Translations under genes and position numbers: made by a program | The notes under the pieces: generated by a model | Database searches by the model: none | What the model was told of the DNA's origin: nothing | The model's input: only the letters and a program-made list of their open reading frames with translations | Shown: piece by piece, positions 47,716 to 58,612 of the stretch | Position numbering within the stretch: position 1 is the first letter of the stretch | Layout of the letters: each line of letters opens with the position of its first letter | Assembly: GCA_023014335.1 (NCBI GenBank) | Contig: JAECYW010000010.1 | Span: 1,922,001-1,986,000, forward strand | DNA: 64,000 nucleotides | Direction of reading: 5' to 3' | Origin: Galerina marginata | Lineage: Eukaryota; Basidiomycota; Agaricomycetes; Agaricales; Galerinaceae

Positions 47716-48529
47716 AGGTAAAGATAACCCCCCACAGAAATGTTGACATCGAGGAAGGAGACGGGGGCTGCACAAAGTTCGATGTGCAAACGACCAGGTC
47801 GACGTTGGCGACGTTGGGTCGTTCTGACGAAAGGCAAGCAGGATTGGTTTTTTGATGACTTGAAACCTCTGCTTAATCCAGGCACCGCGGCGGGCAGGCG
47901 GTTCTGGTAAGTAAGCCTAGCCCAGGAACTAGCTCCTCCCCCTCCTTCTCGCCTGTGGAAGTAAAACTCTGGCCTAATCCACAATCACAAGGCCACACGT
48001 CCAACGCCTGTCTTGCTAGGTTCGACTGAACTCTTCCAACAGCGCATCCACTTTGCAAGGGCTGTGAACCCGTTGCCCAAAACGCATAGCGAACTAGTGA
48101 GACAGAAGTTCAAAGTAGATGGAGATGCAAGATGGGAGTGGTGATGGAAAGGATGAGGATGAACAGGAGGTCGCCCGCTGTCATGTAACTCTCCACCCGC
48201 GTTCGCTTGGCCAGCTACAACACCTCCGTCCTTCACGCTGCTGCTGCACGCGAAGAAACGTTGTCGTTCTATGAGAAAGCTGGAGTCATTCATGCTTTTT
48301 AATTGGCCGATGCTTGTAGATAGTCGTGCTGTCGTGCTACACCGAGAAGAGCCAGGAACGGGGGACGTCGATGCGGGCCCCTCATTTCGCTGGCGCATAT
48401 AGTTGAGTTTCGGTACTTGGTTGAGGTAAACTCAGTGGCGGGCTGAAGCTGGAGATTTTCGGTTAGGAGATGAGAGAAGTCTGAAAACAGTTGCATGCCG
48501 TACCTCGCAGTGCATTCAGAATCACGCCC

Positions 48530-48840
48530 GTCGTGCCTTGACCCCTTGAGCGAACAGTGCTATAAGAGTGAATAGTGCTCAAGCTTGTCTTCATGGCAAA
48601 TTGCGAGCACCACGCGTTGTGTAATTAACGGTGTCGCAGTCCAAATTCCCGGTGCAGCCCGAGGTCGATTGTGGGTCTCCATTAGCGCGTAGGTTTCATT
48701 GGGGGTAAGTGGTCGCCTGTTGGTAGCGACATCGAGTTCTTCAGCTTGCAGCAGAGTTGGCGTAATCGGTCGACAAAATGACCGCTGTAAATGGCACCAC
48801 AGATACGCGAGTACTAGTAGACCGCCAGAAGATCGTCGTA
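48530..48840. repeat. Duplicated block, copy 1
   Basis: It matches 49225-49490 in the same orientation, including CCTTGAGCGAACAGTG, GCTCAAGCTTGTCTT, GTCGCAGTCCAAATTCCC, GGTCGACAAAATGACC and GACCGCCAGAAG. A 45-bp stretch is missing from the second copy. Confidence 0.75.
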
Positions 48841-48904
48841 GGATTACTCCACAATTCCTGGGGCCAAACGTACTTAGGAAGGAAGATGAGAGGCAACCGT
48901 CTGA

Positions 48905-49035
48905 CGTGCAGAAAATCGTTGATCAAATCTTTATTTGCTTTTGCTTGCAAAATTCGAACGATGTGGCTGTTCCGTCTAAAAGTGGTAATCATTTCTAAAT
49001 TGGTCCCGAATGGCGAATTGCCCGTCGCGGAATGG
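48905..49035. repeat. Dispersed repeat, copy 1
   Basis: About 130 bp nearly identical to 54604-54735, sharing GATCAAATCTTTATTTGC, GATGTGGCTGTTCCGTC and GGTAATCATTTCTAAATT in the same order and orientation. Confidence 0.75.
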
Positions 49036-49224
49036 GTAACGCCACTCGAAATGTGGGTATGAAGCCTTCAACACTACTTACAGTCGACACTTTGACGCGT
49101 TGTCTCAAGAAAGAAAAGAAAAACTCCAAGATTGTAAAGTCCAAAAGCAAGATACGACTCAACGTGAACCTCACAAAACATCCATCCGAGTAAAAGTGAC
49201 GACCCTACTCGCTAACCAGCCCCT

Positions 49225-49490
49225 TTCTTCCGACTCCTTGAGCGAACAGTGTTCAAGCTTGTCTTGATGGTAAAATCGCCAGCACCACGCGGTGTGTAAT
49301 TAATGATGTCGCAGTCCAAATTCCCGGGTGCATGCCCGAGCTCGATTGTGGTCCATGGCCAGTGGTTCTCAGTTGGTGGAGAAAGGACGTCGAGTTCTCC
49401 AGTTTACAGGCGAGTTAGCGTAAACGGTCGACAAAATGACCACTGTGCATGCCACCACAAACGCTCGAGTAGACTGCCAGAAGGGTGATA
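49225..49490. repeat. Duplicated block, copy 2
   Basis: Direct repeat of 48530-48840 with small deletions; see that entry for landmarks. Confidence 0.75.
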
Positions 49491-49734
49491 CATTGATGAG
49501 CGGCAACCGTTGACAAGCAAAGGGCGGCGAAGATCGAGGAGTCCCAGTACAGCTTGCACGCGGCAAGGGTAATTATAATATCTCCAAATCGAGCCGGCGA
49601 CGGAGGAAGCGGATCACCGATACCCAGCAGCCACTGAGCTGTCTATTCATCACCTGCTTTTGACCACTGACCTACAGTCATGGCGAACGGTAGACTAGAG
49701 AACGTTGACAGCCTAGGAGCTCCGTAGGCGGGTT

Positions 49735-49960
49735 GGGCCAATGGGAGCTCGATGTAGTCCAGCCTCACCATTTTTTTTCTGGGTACTGCTCTATGTTTGT
49801 TTGAAGGTGGAAAGTGTTGGCTGTCAGGCTTGTCTGCGATGGTAAGATGAGGATATTAAATAAGTCGCGCGTTCAGCTGTCCATACAATATACAATGCCT
49901 GAATATTTCGTCCGATACGAATATACTATGATGCTCCTGGTTGGCAAAAAAGAACTGAGG
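49735..49960 (-). pseudogene. Truncated copy of the peroxin gene 5' end
   Basis: Read on the minus strand, an ATG at about 49775 followed by RLDYIELPL matches the start of the DysF peroxin (TLDYIELPV) at 57210. The preceding 170 bp match its upstream region (AAGTGTTGGCTGTCAGG, GTCTGCGATGG, the CCTGAATATTTCGTCCG stretch). After about 20 codons the similarity ends and no further exon follows. It is a 5' fragment moved or duplicated in direct orientation about 7.4 kb away. Confidence 0.65.
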
Positions 49961-50337
49961 GAAGACGGCGCCGATTTCACATACAGTGATAGGGTCGACG
50001 AGATGGGAGGCCGGAAATGCTAACAATTAAGAAGGGTATATAGGTGGCAGGAAATGAAATGAGAAGAAGAGAGGGAAGACCCTGCGGACTAGATCGCAAC
50101 ACACAAACTTGAAGGTGACGGCCACACTACGAATAACGGTTAACTATCCCCATATAAATGAACCCACTGACTCCTATTTTTGTTTTGATTTTCTGGTCGA
50201 GTTCGCACTTTTTTTTTGTTTTTTGGTTTGCTTATAGTTTTCTCTTTCCGCCTTTTTTTTGGTTTATCGTTTTCTGTTCCCACCTGTTTTGTTGCTTTTC
50301 GGGTCTAATTATACCGTTTTCGAGTGAAGTGTTTCCT

Positions 50338-52286
50338 TCAAGTTCCCGTGCAGCTCAAGAGATGGTGGGGCTTCAAGCGACCCCTAAAGATCAGAAAAAG
50401 GAATATCGAACGCTTGACCTGCAGGAATAGTAGATGGAGTTGAGACGAGAGACATGAAACAAATTTGATAGCACGTACAGCAAGCAGTTCACAAATCCTG
50501 GTTTGTACATGGAAGTTTTGCTCACGATAATCCTGCCGATCCCAAGGGGACAAATTTTAAGGGCATCTTCGGCAACTCTTTCCTATGTAGATTGTAAACA
50601 GGTGAGTTGGAGATCGTGGCTGTCAAAAGGAAAGGAAAAACGTACTTCTACTTCCGAATCCATTTCGGGCTAGTGTGTACTTGATGTAGAATCGAAACCG
50701 GTCAAGGAATTAGAGTACTCACTGTTCTCGATCTCGGTTTCTGTTCATAAAGGACATCGTTAGATTTCCGACTGAGAGAGTTATTATTTCGCAATTACCA
50801 AAGATGATTTGAGCCAGCGAGATACGTGATCCCAGATAGACTAGCATCTCAAGTCAGCCATTGGACGGTACGATGCCAACGAGAGAGATCTGTACCAGCG
50901 GCTCTGGATTTGGGTAAAGATATGTGTTGTAATTGTTAGTTATATTTTGATCGCCTCCGGCATTGTTGAAGGTTGTATCGCGTATCGATACCTTGCGGGC
51001 ATGGGAGAACATATTTACCTTCACTTGAGGTTCAGCAAGGACCAGGAGAAGGAATCGAGGATTTAGTCGAGATTCTTACATTCAGCAATTTTCCGAAGAA
51101 CGAACCCAGTGGTTCTGCATCGACACTGTCGTCTTCACTGACAGTAGGGGAATCCCGTGAAAGACGGGATTGCTGTTGGCCATAGCCCGTTTGATATCGA
51201 TTGTAGACTATCCGGAAAAAAGTAAGGACGAAGAGTCGCCATAAAGCACTGCCCCCGCTTACTTATTGAGCCCCAGAGCCTGGCTACACAAAAACACAAA
51301 ACCCAAGTCAAACCCAAGTCAAACGATGTTACGCAAGTGAGGTTTTTCGATGCGTACCAACAAAGCAAACAGTATGTCCGTCGTGAATGCGGTCACGGGA
51401 AGAGGTCAAAAGATTGATGAAACTCTCGCAGGTTGAGGCGTCGTAGGGAAACTGTGACACAGTAGACGTGAGGGTGTCTGCAACATATTTGAATGCTCAA
51501 AACTGCGGTGCATGATTAAATGCAAACGGACCGGCAAGACCATGGGAAAGTACAAGGATAAGATCGTCAATTGATTTTTGGGGCAAGCCACCAAAGTGCA
51601 TACAGAAGTTCTCGATATGACACCAGTATTGCGTCTCCAGCACCAGTTCTGCGGGAACAGATGAAAATGCGGAAGTTCTTTATAGAGCCGTCAAACTTAC
51701 TCAGGTGAGAGCTTGAAACCACGGGGTCTAGTCCTAGCTCAAAAGCGTCATACCCTTCCAGCCAGAACAGCGTTCGGGCAGCACGATCGACGAAGTAATA
51801 ATCGCAATCGGCGCCGTCCAGTTGGAGGAACAGTTCAGCGCTGTCTGTCAGGACAAAGCCCTTGTCTGCGGCTTGTCTTTCGACTTGTCGTGCCCAGGCG
51901 CCGATTTGCGCATAAGCCTCTGAGGTGTATAGGTTGGAGGAGGTGACTATGCGCAGCCCAGAGTCGCGGTGAAAGTAGATACTGCCCTCTGGGAGAACGT
52001 GAGCAGACCATTGCGGCGGCAGGCACGTGGGTCTGGTGGGGCAACGAGTTCAATAGATGGACGCTGTCAGCAAGGTTAAAAACGCGGCACTCACGAAGCG
52101 TCCTTAGTGAAAAGGAACATCCCTGGTTCAATAATGTCATGCGAGCGTCGTACCCTCCGGAAAAATGTCAGCACGAAAACGATTTTTTTGAACGGTTTTG
52201 ACCAACTTATCGGGTACAATTGGGCGAAGCGAACCTGTGGGTTCGGGAGATCCTGGGGTGATTTCGATAGATCCTTCGGAGGACAT
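50338..52286 (-). CDS. WW-like domain protein of Agaricomycetes, 13 exons
   Basis: Minus exons 52286-52207, 52154-52095, 52032-51701, 51648-51532, 51477-51358, 51283-51263, 51207-51080, 51018-50896, 50840-50799, 50740-50723, 50669-50646, 50582-50526 and 50418-50338 keep phase and give 400 residues. Residues about 53-80 (PPQWSAHVLPEGSIYFHRD) and 118-138 (DYYFVDRAARTLFWL) are WW-like, sharing the Trp/Tyr/His pattern of an Agaricomycete family. Around residue 290 a different segment begins (FSHARKVSIRDTTFNNAGGD), resembling the N-terminal signature of many fungal NACHT proteins. Exons of 18, 21 and 24 nt are unusual. An alternative ATG at 52343 adds 19 residues. The part after 51080 could be a separate gene. 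The role is unknown; probably protein binding. Confidence 0.6.
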
Positions 52287-52785
52287 TTGGAGGGAGAGAG
52301 GGAAAAGGACCCTGGGAGACGAGGGGGGAAGGTTTGAATGCATGATGGTACCCTCTACCCTCTTTTATACATGCGGTACACCGATCCCGAAGCTGTCCAT
52401 GTTCACGTATACTCGTATTTCGTGATCACAGCCATGCTGTGTGCTCAATTAATTCGGACCCGTTATTTGTCCATGATTATTACTAACGCCATCAACATCG
52501 GGCTCTGTGTCTTGCAGGTGTCTTGCTCGGCCAATGCGGCTCTGCGACTTGAACGACGATTCTTCATCGAGGCCTGATATGTTGTCCTTCGGCGTTTTAG
52601 TATTGGAGGTTAAAGGAACCATAGGCATGTCGCTCCGACTCGAATCTCGATGTGATCCAGCATGCCTACTTTGACAAGTTAACTGGCGACTAATCGACGA
52701 TCGTGCATGATTCTTGGAACACCTTTTAGATTGCCTCAGTAAACCGTCCAACCAATGTAGTTACACAAAGTGCCTGTGCTGGGCG
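52287..52785. other. Spacer upstream of the WW-like gene
   Basis: No gene seen. It contains the promoter of the WW-like gene and the 3' flank of the next F-box gene. Confidence 0.4.
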
Positions 52786-54423
52786 TTACCCTTCACCCCA
52801 AGAAAACCTTAATATTTGAGACCGAAACCACGCGCGGTCTTCTGTCGACAGTTCTGGAACCTGACCAGTGACATTTAGTCTCATAATCGCGGGACCACAT
52901 CCCACACTTTGTTCCCAGTCGTCGTCTGAGAAATCCACCATGCAATTTCTGGCCTCTACCATCTTGCGCAGACCACCAACCGAGTACAGGGGCGACCCGA
53001 CGGAGTGTATATCCAACGAAACCATTCCGTGACATAAAAAGGTAGCAAAGTCAGAGACTTCGTCGTTTTCATCGTCATCACAAGCGAGCTCGGTAACTTT
53101 GGCTGTGCCCAACAATTGGAGGAATGCGTCCGAGAAACTGGCGCAGCTGGTAATAGAAAGGTCACTGCCGTACCAGGCCGCGACGATTGGCTCTAGATCA
53201 ACATCTTCTTCGAGCCCTGATAAGCACAACGAGGTAGATCCGAAGTCGGGGAGTTTAACATGATGGAGGCGAGGGCAATGGGTGAACGTCAACGATGCGA
53301 GGTCTTCCACATCTCCCAATGAACAGACGCGGAATATCTCCTGGATGATTTCCGGCTCCATATCCTCGAATGTGAGATTGCCGACAACGGACAAGTCGAA
53401 CGTTGTTTCCTCGTTGTCGGCTGGTGATATGTCAAAATGAATCGTATCGAACTTGAGGTTGATGAGCAAGGAAAACGACTCTATTTTATCGAGGGTCTTG
53501 TACAAGTCCAGCCGACACTCATCACATTTGTGGGTGTCAAAACTAGTTTCGGATGCACAAGTTTCGCGGGACATTGCAAGAGGCGCATACTGAAAAATCG
53601 TCAATTCCTCGAGGTCGTCCAGCTCCAACAACCAAGACTTGTTTTCAGCGATAGCGCGTTGGAAGTTCCTCCCATCGATAGATAGTACGTTCAATCTCGG
53701 CTCGAACGCAAACGCAGAACCCCTCTTTGAACGGTCTACAATCGGCTCCGCGAAAAAATTATGTTTTCCTTCGTCTTTCTCCCACACAGTCAACCCAACG
53801 TCGCTCATGAAGGATATCGTCCGAAGACACGTGGAGCTTGATCGAATGTGGCTCGGGAGGATGGGAAGTGATATGTTAATCGTGACATCTACGTGCAAGG
53901 TCCTGCATCGGCGGATATGTGGCATCAAGCATTTCATGTTGTCGCGCACACAGGGCGTCTCCAAAATCTCGGCCATCCAAGGAGAGTGGCACAAGTCCGC
54001 TTGGCGCGTCATGAAGACGTCGATGGGCAAATCACGCGAATATGAGAGATACCTTTTGACTTCCTTGGTCCCCGTAGGGTTGCTATCCAAAAAGAAGACG
54101 AGAGTTGTCCAGAACTCGGGGGTGGAAGAAAGGATGTCTTCCCAGAAGGTACACACGGAGGCGACGGCGTTCGGGAAAAATGTTGGGCTTCTGACAATTT
54201 CAATCAGCTTTTGGAGGTCAACTGAATTCATTGCGCGCTCCGATGATGATGTAGTAGAAGAATCCGAATCGTCGTCTGAGTCTTCGTCGGGATCGTGAGG
54301 TCGTCGGTTCTGTGGTCGGGTAATGTTTCGGAGGTCATGCGCGATGAGGAATTCTGAGTGCACATATTTGAATATCGTAGAAAGAATCTCGGGAGGGATT
54401 GCTGAAATAGACCCCTGTGCCAT
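52786..54423 (-). CDS. F-box/LRR-like protein, family member F
   Basis: A single-exon frame of 545 residues. The F-box is SAIPPEILSTIFKYVHSEF. An acidic/serine insert (HDPDEDSDDDSDSSTTSSSE) follows, as in the paralog at 30202. Family blocks are FFPNAVASVCTFWEDILSST, FWTTLVFFLD, YLSYSRDLPIDVFM, HIRRCRTLHVDVT, a degenerate LRKMVEARNCMVDFSDDDW and a WFRSQILRFSW end. It is the most diverged member of the family and lies 12 kb from the main cluster, beyond the NLR. Presumed SCF substrate receptor. Confidence 0.78.
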   Translation of the reverse strand: MAQGSISAIPPEILSTIFKYVHSEFLIAHDLRNITRPQNRRPHDPDEDSDDDSDSSTTSSSERAMNSVDLQKLIEIVRSPTFFPNAVASVCTFWEDILSSTPEFWTTLVFFLDSNPTGTKEVKRYLSYSRDLPIDVFMTRQADLCHSPWMAEILETPCVRDNMKCLMPHIRRCRTLHVDVTINISLPILPSHIRSSSTCLRTISFMSDVGLTVWEKDEGKHNFFAEPIVDRSKRGSAFAFEPRLNVLSIDGRNFQRAIAENKSWLLELDDLEELTIFQYAPLAMSRETCASETSFDTHKCDECRLDLYKTLDKIESFSLLINLKFDTIHFDISPADNEETTFDLSVVGNLTFEDMEPEIIQEIFRVCSLGDVEDLASLTFTHCPRLHHVKLPDFGSTSLCLSGLEEDVDLEPIVAAWYGSDLSITSCASFSDAFLQLLGTAKVTELACDDDENDEVSDFATFLCHGMVSLDIHSVGSPLYSVGGLRKMVEARNCMVDFSDDDWEQSVGCGPAIMRLNVTGQVPELSTEDRAWFRSQILRFSWGEG

Positions 54424-55023
54424 GTTCTAGCTCCAGGCTCCTAAAACGAAAGGGTGAAGACGCAAGCTTGAATGGCGGTTCAAGTTGAAGTCAGTTGAAT
54501 AGTAAAAACCTATTTGAAAGGATTTGATTCACCTTGAAGTTCCGAAAAATGGGAGGCGAATGCGACAGGTAGATGTAGAATTGTGTGCGTGGAGAACATT
54601 GTTGACGTGCAGAAGATCATTGATCAAATCTTTATTTGCTTTTGCTTTGCAAATTTCGAACGATCATCGATGTGGCTGTTCCGTCTAAAAGCGGTAATCA
54701 TTTCTAAATTGGTCCCAAACGGTGAATCCTGACTAGGTCTGACTCTCTAGTCTCATGCCAGCGTTCTTGGTGGTGTATGATACAGTCAAACAAATCATAG
54801 TGATAAAATTAGTCGAGTCGATTGAATAATTCACAATGCAAACACGGGCACTTTACAATGACCATGCCTTGATTAAACAGCATTCCAAACTACTAGAGTA
54901 TAATTATAAGTATCCTAGTAAGAATCTTTCGAAAAAACCCGCTGACACGTTTTCGCCTTCATCAGACCTTCAACAGACCCCAAACACCCAACCTTACCCT
55001 CCTTCTTCCACCCCAGCCCAACC
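54424..55023. other. Intergenic region with dispersed repeat
   Basis: No gene seen. The segment 54604-54735 is the second copy of the repeat at 48905-49035. Confidence 0.5.
54604..54735. repeat. Dispersed repeat, copy 2
   Basis: Near-identical partner of 48905-49035, carrying one short insertion (ATCATC) relative to it. Confidence 0.75.
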
Positions 55024-57210
55024 TTATGCATCTTCCTTCGCCCGCTTTGGATCATACCACACCCTTCTCACCCACCTTCTCCTTCTCGTCACGCTCCCTC
55101 CACCAGCTGTATACGGGGTGGGCCGAGGTCCGAGCCACGCGTCGTTCGTGTACACCCAACCATCTAAAAAATAGGTACAATCAGCTTGAAATCCTCAAAA
55201 ACGAGCATGACAAAAGAACTTTTAAAAAAAAAGGAAGAAAGAGAGCAAGGAAGCAAGCAAAGCAGGAAGGAAGGAACAAGCAAGGAAGGAAGAACAACAA
55301 CGACTTGAAACCAACGCACCCAAATCCCCACCACACCCCGACCAAGCACACTGCAGGTCCTTCCTCCAATCCTCAGTCTCGACAAAGGTCCACCCAGGAG
55401 CGAGCGAGAATGTGAGATTGCTGCTACATTGAACCAAAAGAGGGTAAACGAGTGCCAAAAGAGAGAGAGAGGTTAGGAGTCAGCTTGTGCAAACTAGAGG
55501 GCACAAAAACACGAACCTCACTTCCCCCTCCCCGCTAACTCCAACACCGCTCCAACCGTCCCGCCCGCGCGTCCATGCACACCGCTCGTCGGGTTTGAGG
55601 TTCGTTTTGGACCATCCCTTGTGCGGTGGTGCGGAGCTTGAAGAGGAAGATGCAGTGGTTGTCGTTGTGGCTAGGAGGGCTGGTGAGTCGGACGGGAGCG
55701 GGCCTGGATCAAACAAAGCGAAAAAGGAGCAGAGAGCACAGCACAAACATCAGCATGAGGAAGAAATAAAGGAAGAAGGGAAGAATGAAAAACCCACCCC
55801 CAAAACGCTCATTCTCCCACAACTGCACCTCCCGCATCTCCGCGTTCCAACAGGCATCGCTGAGCCTATCGTCGTCCATCGCGCGCTGCACCCTCATTGC
55901 CAGCGGAACCGGTGCCAGTTTCTCACCCTCCACGTCCTTCACATCTGAAAGGGCATCCACACCCGCCTCCTCCCTCTTCCTCCGGCGCAGGCGGAGCACC
56001 ACCGTCGTCCTCTCTTTCGCTCTCTCGAACCTCACCAGAAGCACAGGCGCGATGTCCACGATAGTAGGCACTATAACAGGCGCGAAAGCCCGTATGTATG
56101 GGTGTGTGGCCAAGAACGGCGCAAGCCCGAGGAGGAGACACGTTTCGCGGATCGGGAACACAGGGAGGTGCACGAGGAACAGGAAGGGGAGAAACGATAA
56201 GACGAGGAGGGTCAGGATGTGTGTGGTGTATGGCGAGCGGGGAGGTGGGGCTACATAGGTGGTATTTGGGTTTGAGCTTGCGTTTGCGTTTGACGTTGAG
56301 CTTGGGCGCTGGCGGGTTGGGGATAGGTGTTGTGGGGTGAGATGTAGGTGGTACACGTAGGGTTCGACGAGGGCGTGGAGGTCCGCTCTGGATGAGAGTC
56401 GTCAACTGCGAGTAAGGAAGATGGGAAAAGAGACGTACGCGGCGCCCATGAGATTTTGAATGCCTTGGATGTTGGCTTGCCAGGGTACGGATCCTTCTGC
56501 GATTGGCGGAGAGGTCGAGGAGTCTTGCGACGTCGAGTCTTCGATGGAATACAGAGAGTCTGCTTTTGATGTTGCTGGGTACGGATATGTTGCAAGGATG
56601 ACACCGATGAGAATTGCATGAGGGAGGAGCAACAGGGCTCGGGGATAAAAACCTTCGCAGGCAATCAGCCAAACTTCCTAAATCATCCTAGAGCCAACTC
56701 ACATAGAAAAGCATAAGCAGCCATCCACACAGCGGTCCTCATCCACCCCTTCTTCCACAGAACGATTTCTTCTATTCGGTCTTGCAGCCAAAACGCCGGT
56801 CCGATGATGGACACGAAGCGCTTGAAATTCGTCGACATGATCGGCAATGAAAGCGGGTCTTTCGAGGACAACAACGTCGTATTTTCAGCCTCTAGTTTCT
56901 TCCGCGGTTCAGGGAGAGTTGGAGTTGAAGAAGTAGAGCCAGGCGTCAAAGGAGGAAGAGAAGCTGAGAGGAGGAGTTGGGGGATTAGCGATAGCGTGGG
57001 CGAAGCCAGAGAGCCTGCTGTGTTTGATAAGAGAGACGGACGCCGTTTGGCCGCTGTCGGAGAAGGCGGCGGCGATGGATGCGGGATGGAGGTCGTGATT
57101 TTCGGTGCTGGTCTGATGTCGTTTCGTGCGGTATTTCCTGGATTTGAGGATGAGGAGCTCCGCAGGCGAGTTGCGCCGACGGGGAGCTCGATGTAGTCCA
57201 GCGTCGCCAT
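55024..57210 (-). CDS. DysF-domain peroxisomal membrane peroxin (Pex24p/Pex30 type)
   Basis: Minus exons 57210-56703, 56652-56439, 56387-55798, 55703-55517, 55423-55320 and 55163-55024 keep phase and give 580 residues. A Ser/Pro-rich N-terminus precedes a membrane region: a hydrophobic segment spans the exon 1/2 junction, and more follow in exon 3 (HILTLLVLSFLPFLFLVHL). The C-terminal DysF pair is clear: VQLWENERF and GWSKTNLKPDERCAWTRG in the first half, SNLTFSLAPGWTFVETEDW and DGWVYTNDAWL in the second. Yeast relatives (Pex23 to Pex32 group) sit at ER-peroxisome contacts and set peroxisome number and size. The fifth intron (55319-55164, 156 nt) is unusually long and polypyrimidine-rich. The 5' end is duplicated at 49.7 kb. 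Confidence 0.85.
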
Positions 57211-57374
57211 TTCTGGGTTCTGCTCAACGTTTTTTGAAGGCGAAAAGTGTTGGCTTTCAGGGTTGTCTGCGATGGCAAGGTAATTCGCGTTTTCAGTTGT
57301 TCATACAATTCCTGAATATTCGTCCGGTACGAATATGTGAGTTGGGTTTAGTGTTGGCTTTGGATCAAGATAAC

Positions 57375-57645
57375 TCGCACGTTCAGCTGTTCATACGATT
57401 CCTAATATCCTGCATAAACCTTGTCAGAAAACCGCTTGAAACGTGTAACCTGCGCCACCTGCTGTTGAATACGATTGTGGTATGGCTCTCCTGAGGACTT
57501 GGCAAGGTGGATAATTCAGCTGTCCGTACGATTCCCGATTCCTAATATCCTGCATAAACCTTGTCAGAAAACCGCTCGCTACGTAACCCGCGCCACCTAC
57601 TGTTGAATACGTTTGCGATACGGCTCTCCTGAGGACTTGGCCAAT
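57375..57645. repeat. Two-copy tandem repeat upstream of the peroxin gene
   Basis: Two direct copies of about 135 bp (57375-57510 and 57513-57645) share TTCAGCTGT(T/C)C, CCTAATATCCTGCATAAACC, TTGTCAGAAAACCGCT and GGCTCTCCTGAGGACTTGG. A partial third copy (CATACAATTCCTGAATATTC) lies at 57300-57320. Confidence 0.8.
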
Positions 57646-58164
57646 AGATACCTTCAAAGAATAGTAGAATTATATAGCTGCAAAAATGAGGTTGTTAGAG
57701 GTCATAGATGTTCCTCGAAGCCTCCGAGATCCAAAACCCAATCGCTCACCACGAAATTATGGGGTTCTGTCCGACACAAATGTATGATAAAGAGGGCAAA
57801 ATAGATTATCGTTGGGAAAGGACAAGGAAAGGACGAAGCACTTGTCGTCGGCGTGCAAGCGAAGGCGTTAGTAATAAATAAGGACAAATAACGCGTCCGA
57901 TGCCTTCGACGGTCCACGAATCACCATCTCTTGACCATCTCACCATCTCGTATTCGATTATTTTTGACTTGGGAGAATTCTCACCACAACATTTGAGCAC
58001 GTCTGCCACAATTACAGCTAGGCCTGTGATCGCAAATTCGTGCTGTGTCTTTGAAGGAGGACTGGGCATAAGTAGTTTGCCTATGTCCGCCCGCCATCCA
58101 AAGTCGAAATCGGATGCCATGCACCTCTCCCGCCGCATCCTTCTTACCACTTCCATCGTCGACG

Positions 58165-58612
58165 ATCCCCTTCCCACGACGATTGGACGCGCCTACAACG
58201 AAGCCCGCCGATCCGCTGCACCCTCATCCGCTCCCGTTTGTCGTTGCGATCTCGACTCGGAGGGTGCACGAATGTCGTTGACGCCGCGGTGCAAGGTGTG
58301 GGGGTGCTACTTCAAAATTTCAGGTTAGTAATACTTTATCAACTTCAAACACTTGCTTACCTCGTATAATAGCACTTTTATAATAGCACTTTGAATCGCA
58401 AACGGCGACCTTCCCGCGACGGTTGGATACGCCAACAACCAAGCCACCCCGGATCTCTCAGTCTCATCCATTCGCGTTCTTCGGCGCGATATCGACTCTC
58501 AGGGTACGCTTATGTCGTCGACGCCGCCTAGGGTCTGTTAAAAGTAATTCGGGTCAGTAATACTTTCTTATCAAGCTCGAAAATCGACTTACCCTGTCCA
58601 TATAGCATCTTC
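58165..58612. repeat. Tandem pair of exon-like blocks
   Basis: Blocks 58165-58380 and 58405-58612 (offset 240 bp) share TTCCC(A/G)CGACG, the GATATCGACTC-type stretch, TGTCGTCGACGCCGC-like words and an intron-like tail GTAATACTTT..CTTACC..ATATAG. This may be a duplicated exon plus intron of an unrecognised gene. Confidence 0.6.

Larger units (their letters stand above)
45077..50337. other. 5-kb duplication-rich region without a supported gene
   Basis: No gene is convincing. A 116-codon frame at 45164-45514 (+) overlaps the NLR promoter and has no domain. The interval holds a 1.1-kb tandem duplication (45.6-47.7 kb), a 300-bp duplicated block (48.5 and 49.2 kb), a repeat shared with 54.6 kb, a fragment of the peroxin gene 5' end (49.74-49.96 kb) and a T-rich tract at 50175-50310. 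Confidence 0.5.

Noticed and set aside
50158..50430. Phe/Leu-rich 90-codon forward frame resembling a membrane protein
   Set aside because: It is produced by a T-rich low-complexity tract and overlaps the last exons of the minus-strand WW-like gene.
55181..55385. Hydrophobic minus-strand frames near 55.2-55.4 kb
   Set aside because: They fall in the polypyrimidine intron of the peroxin gene.
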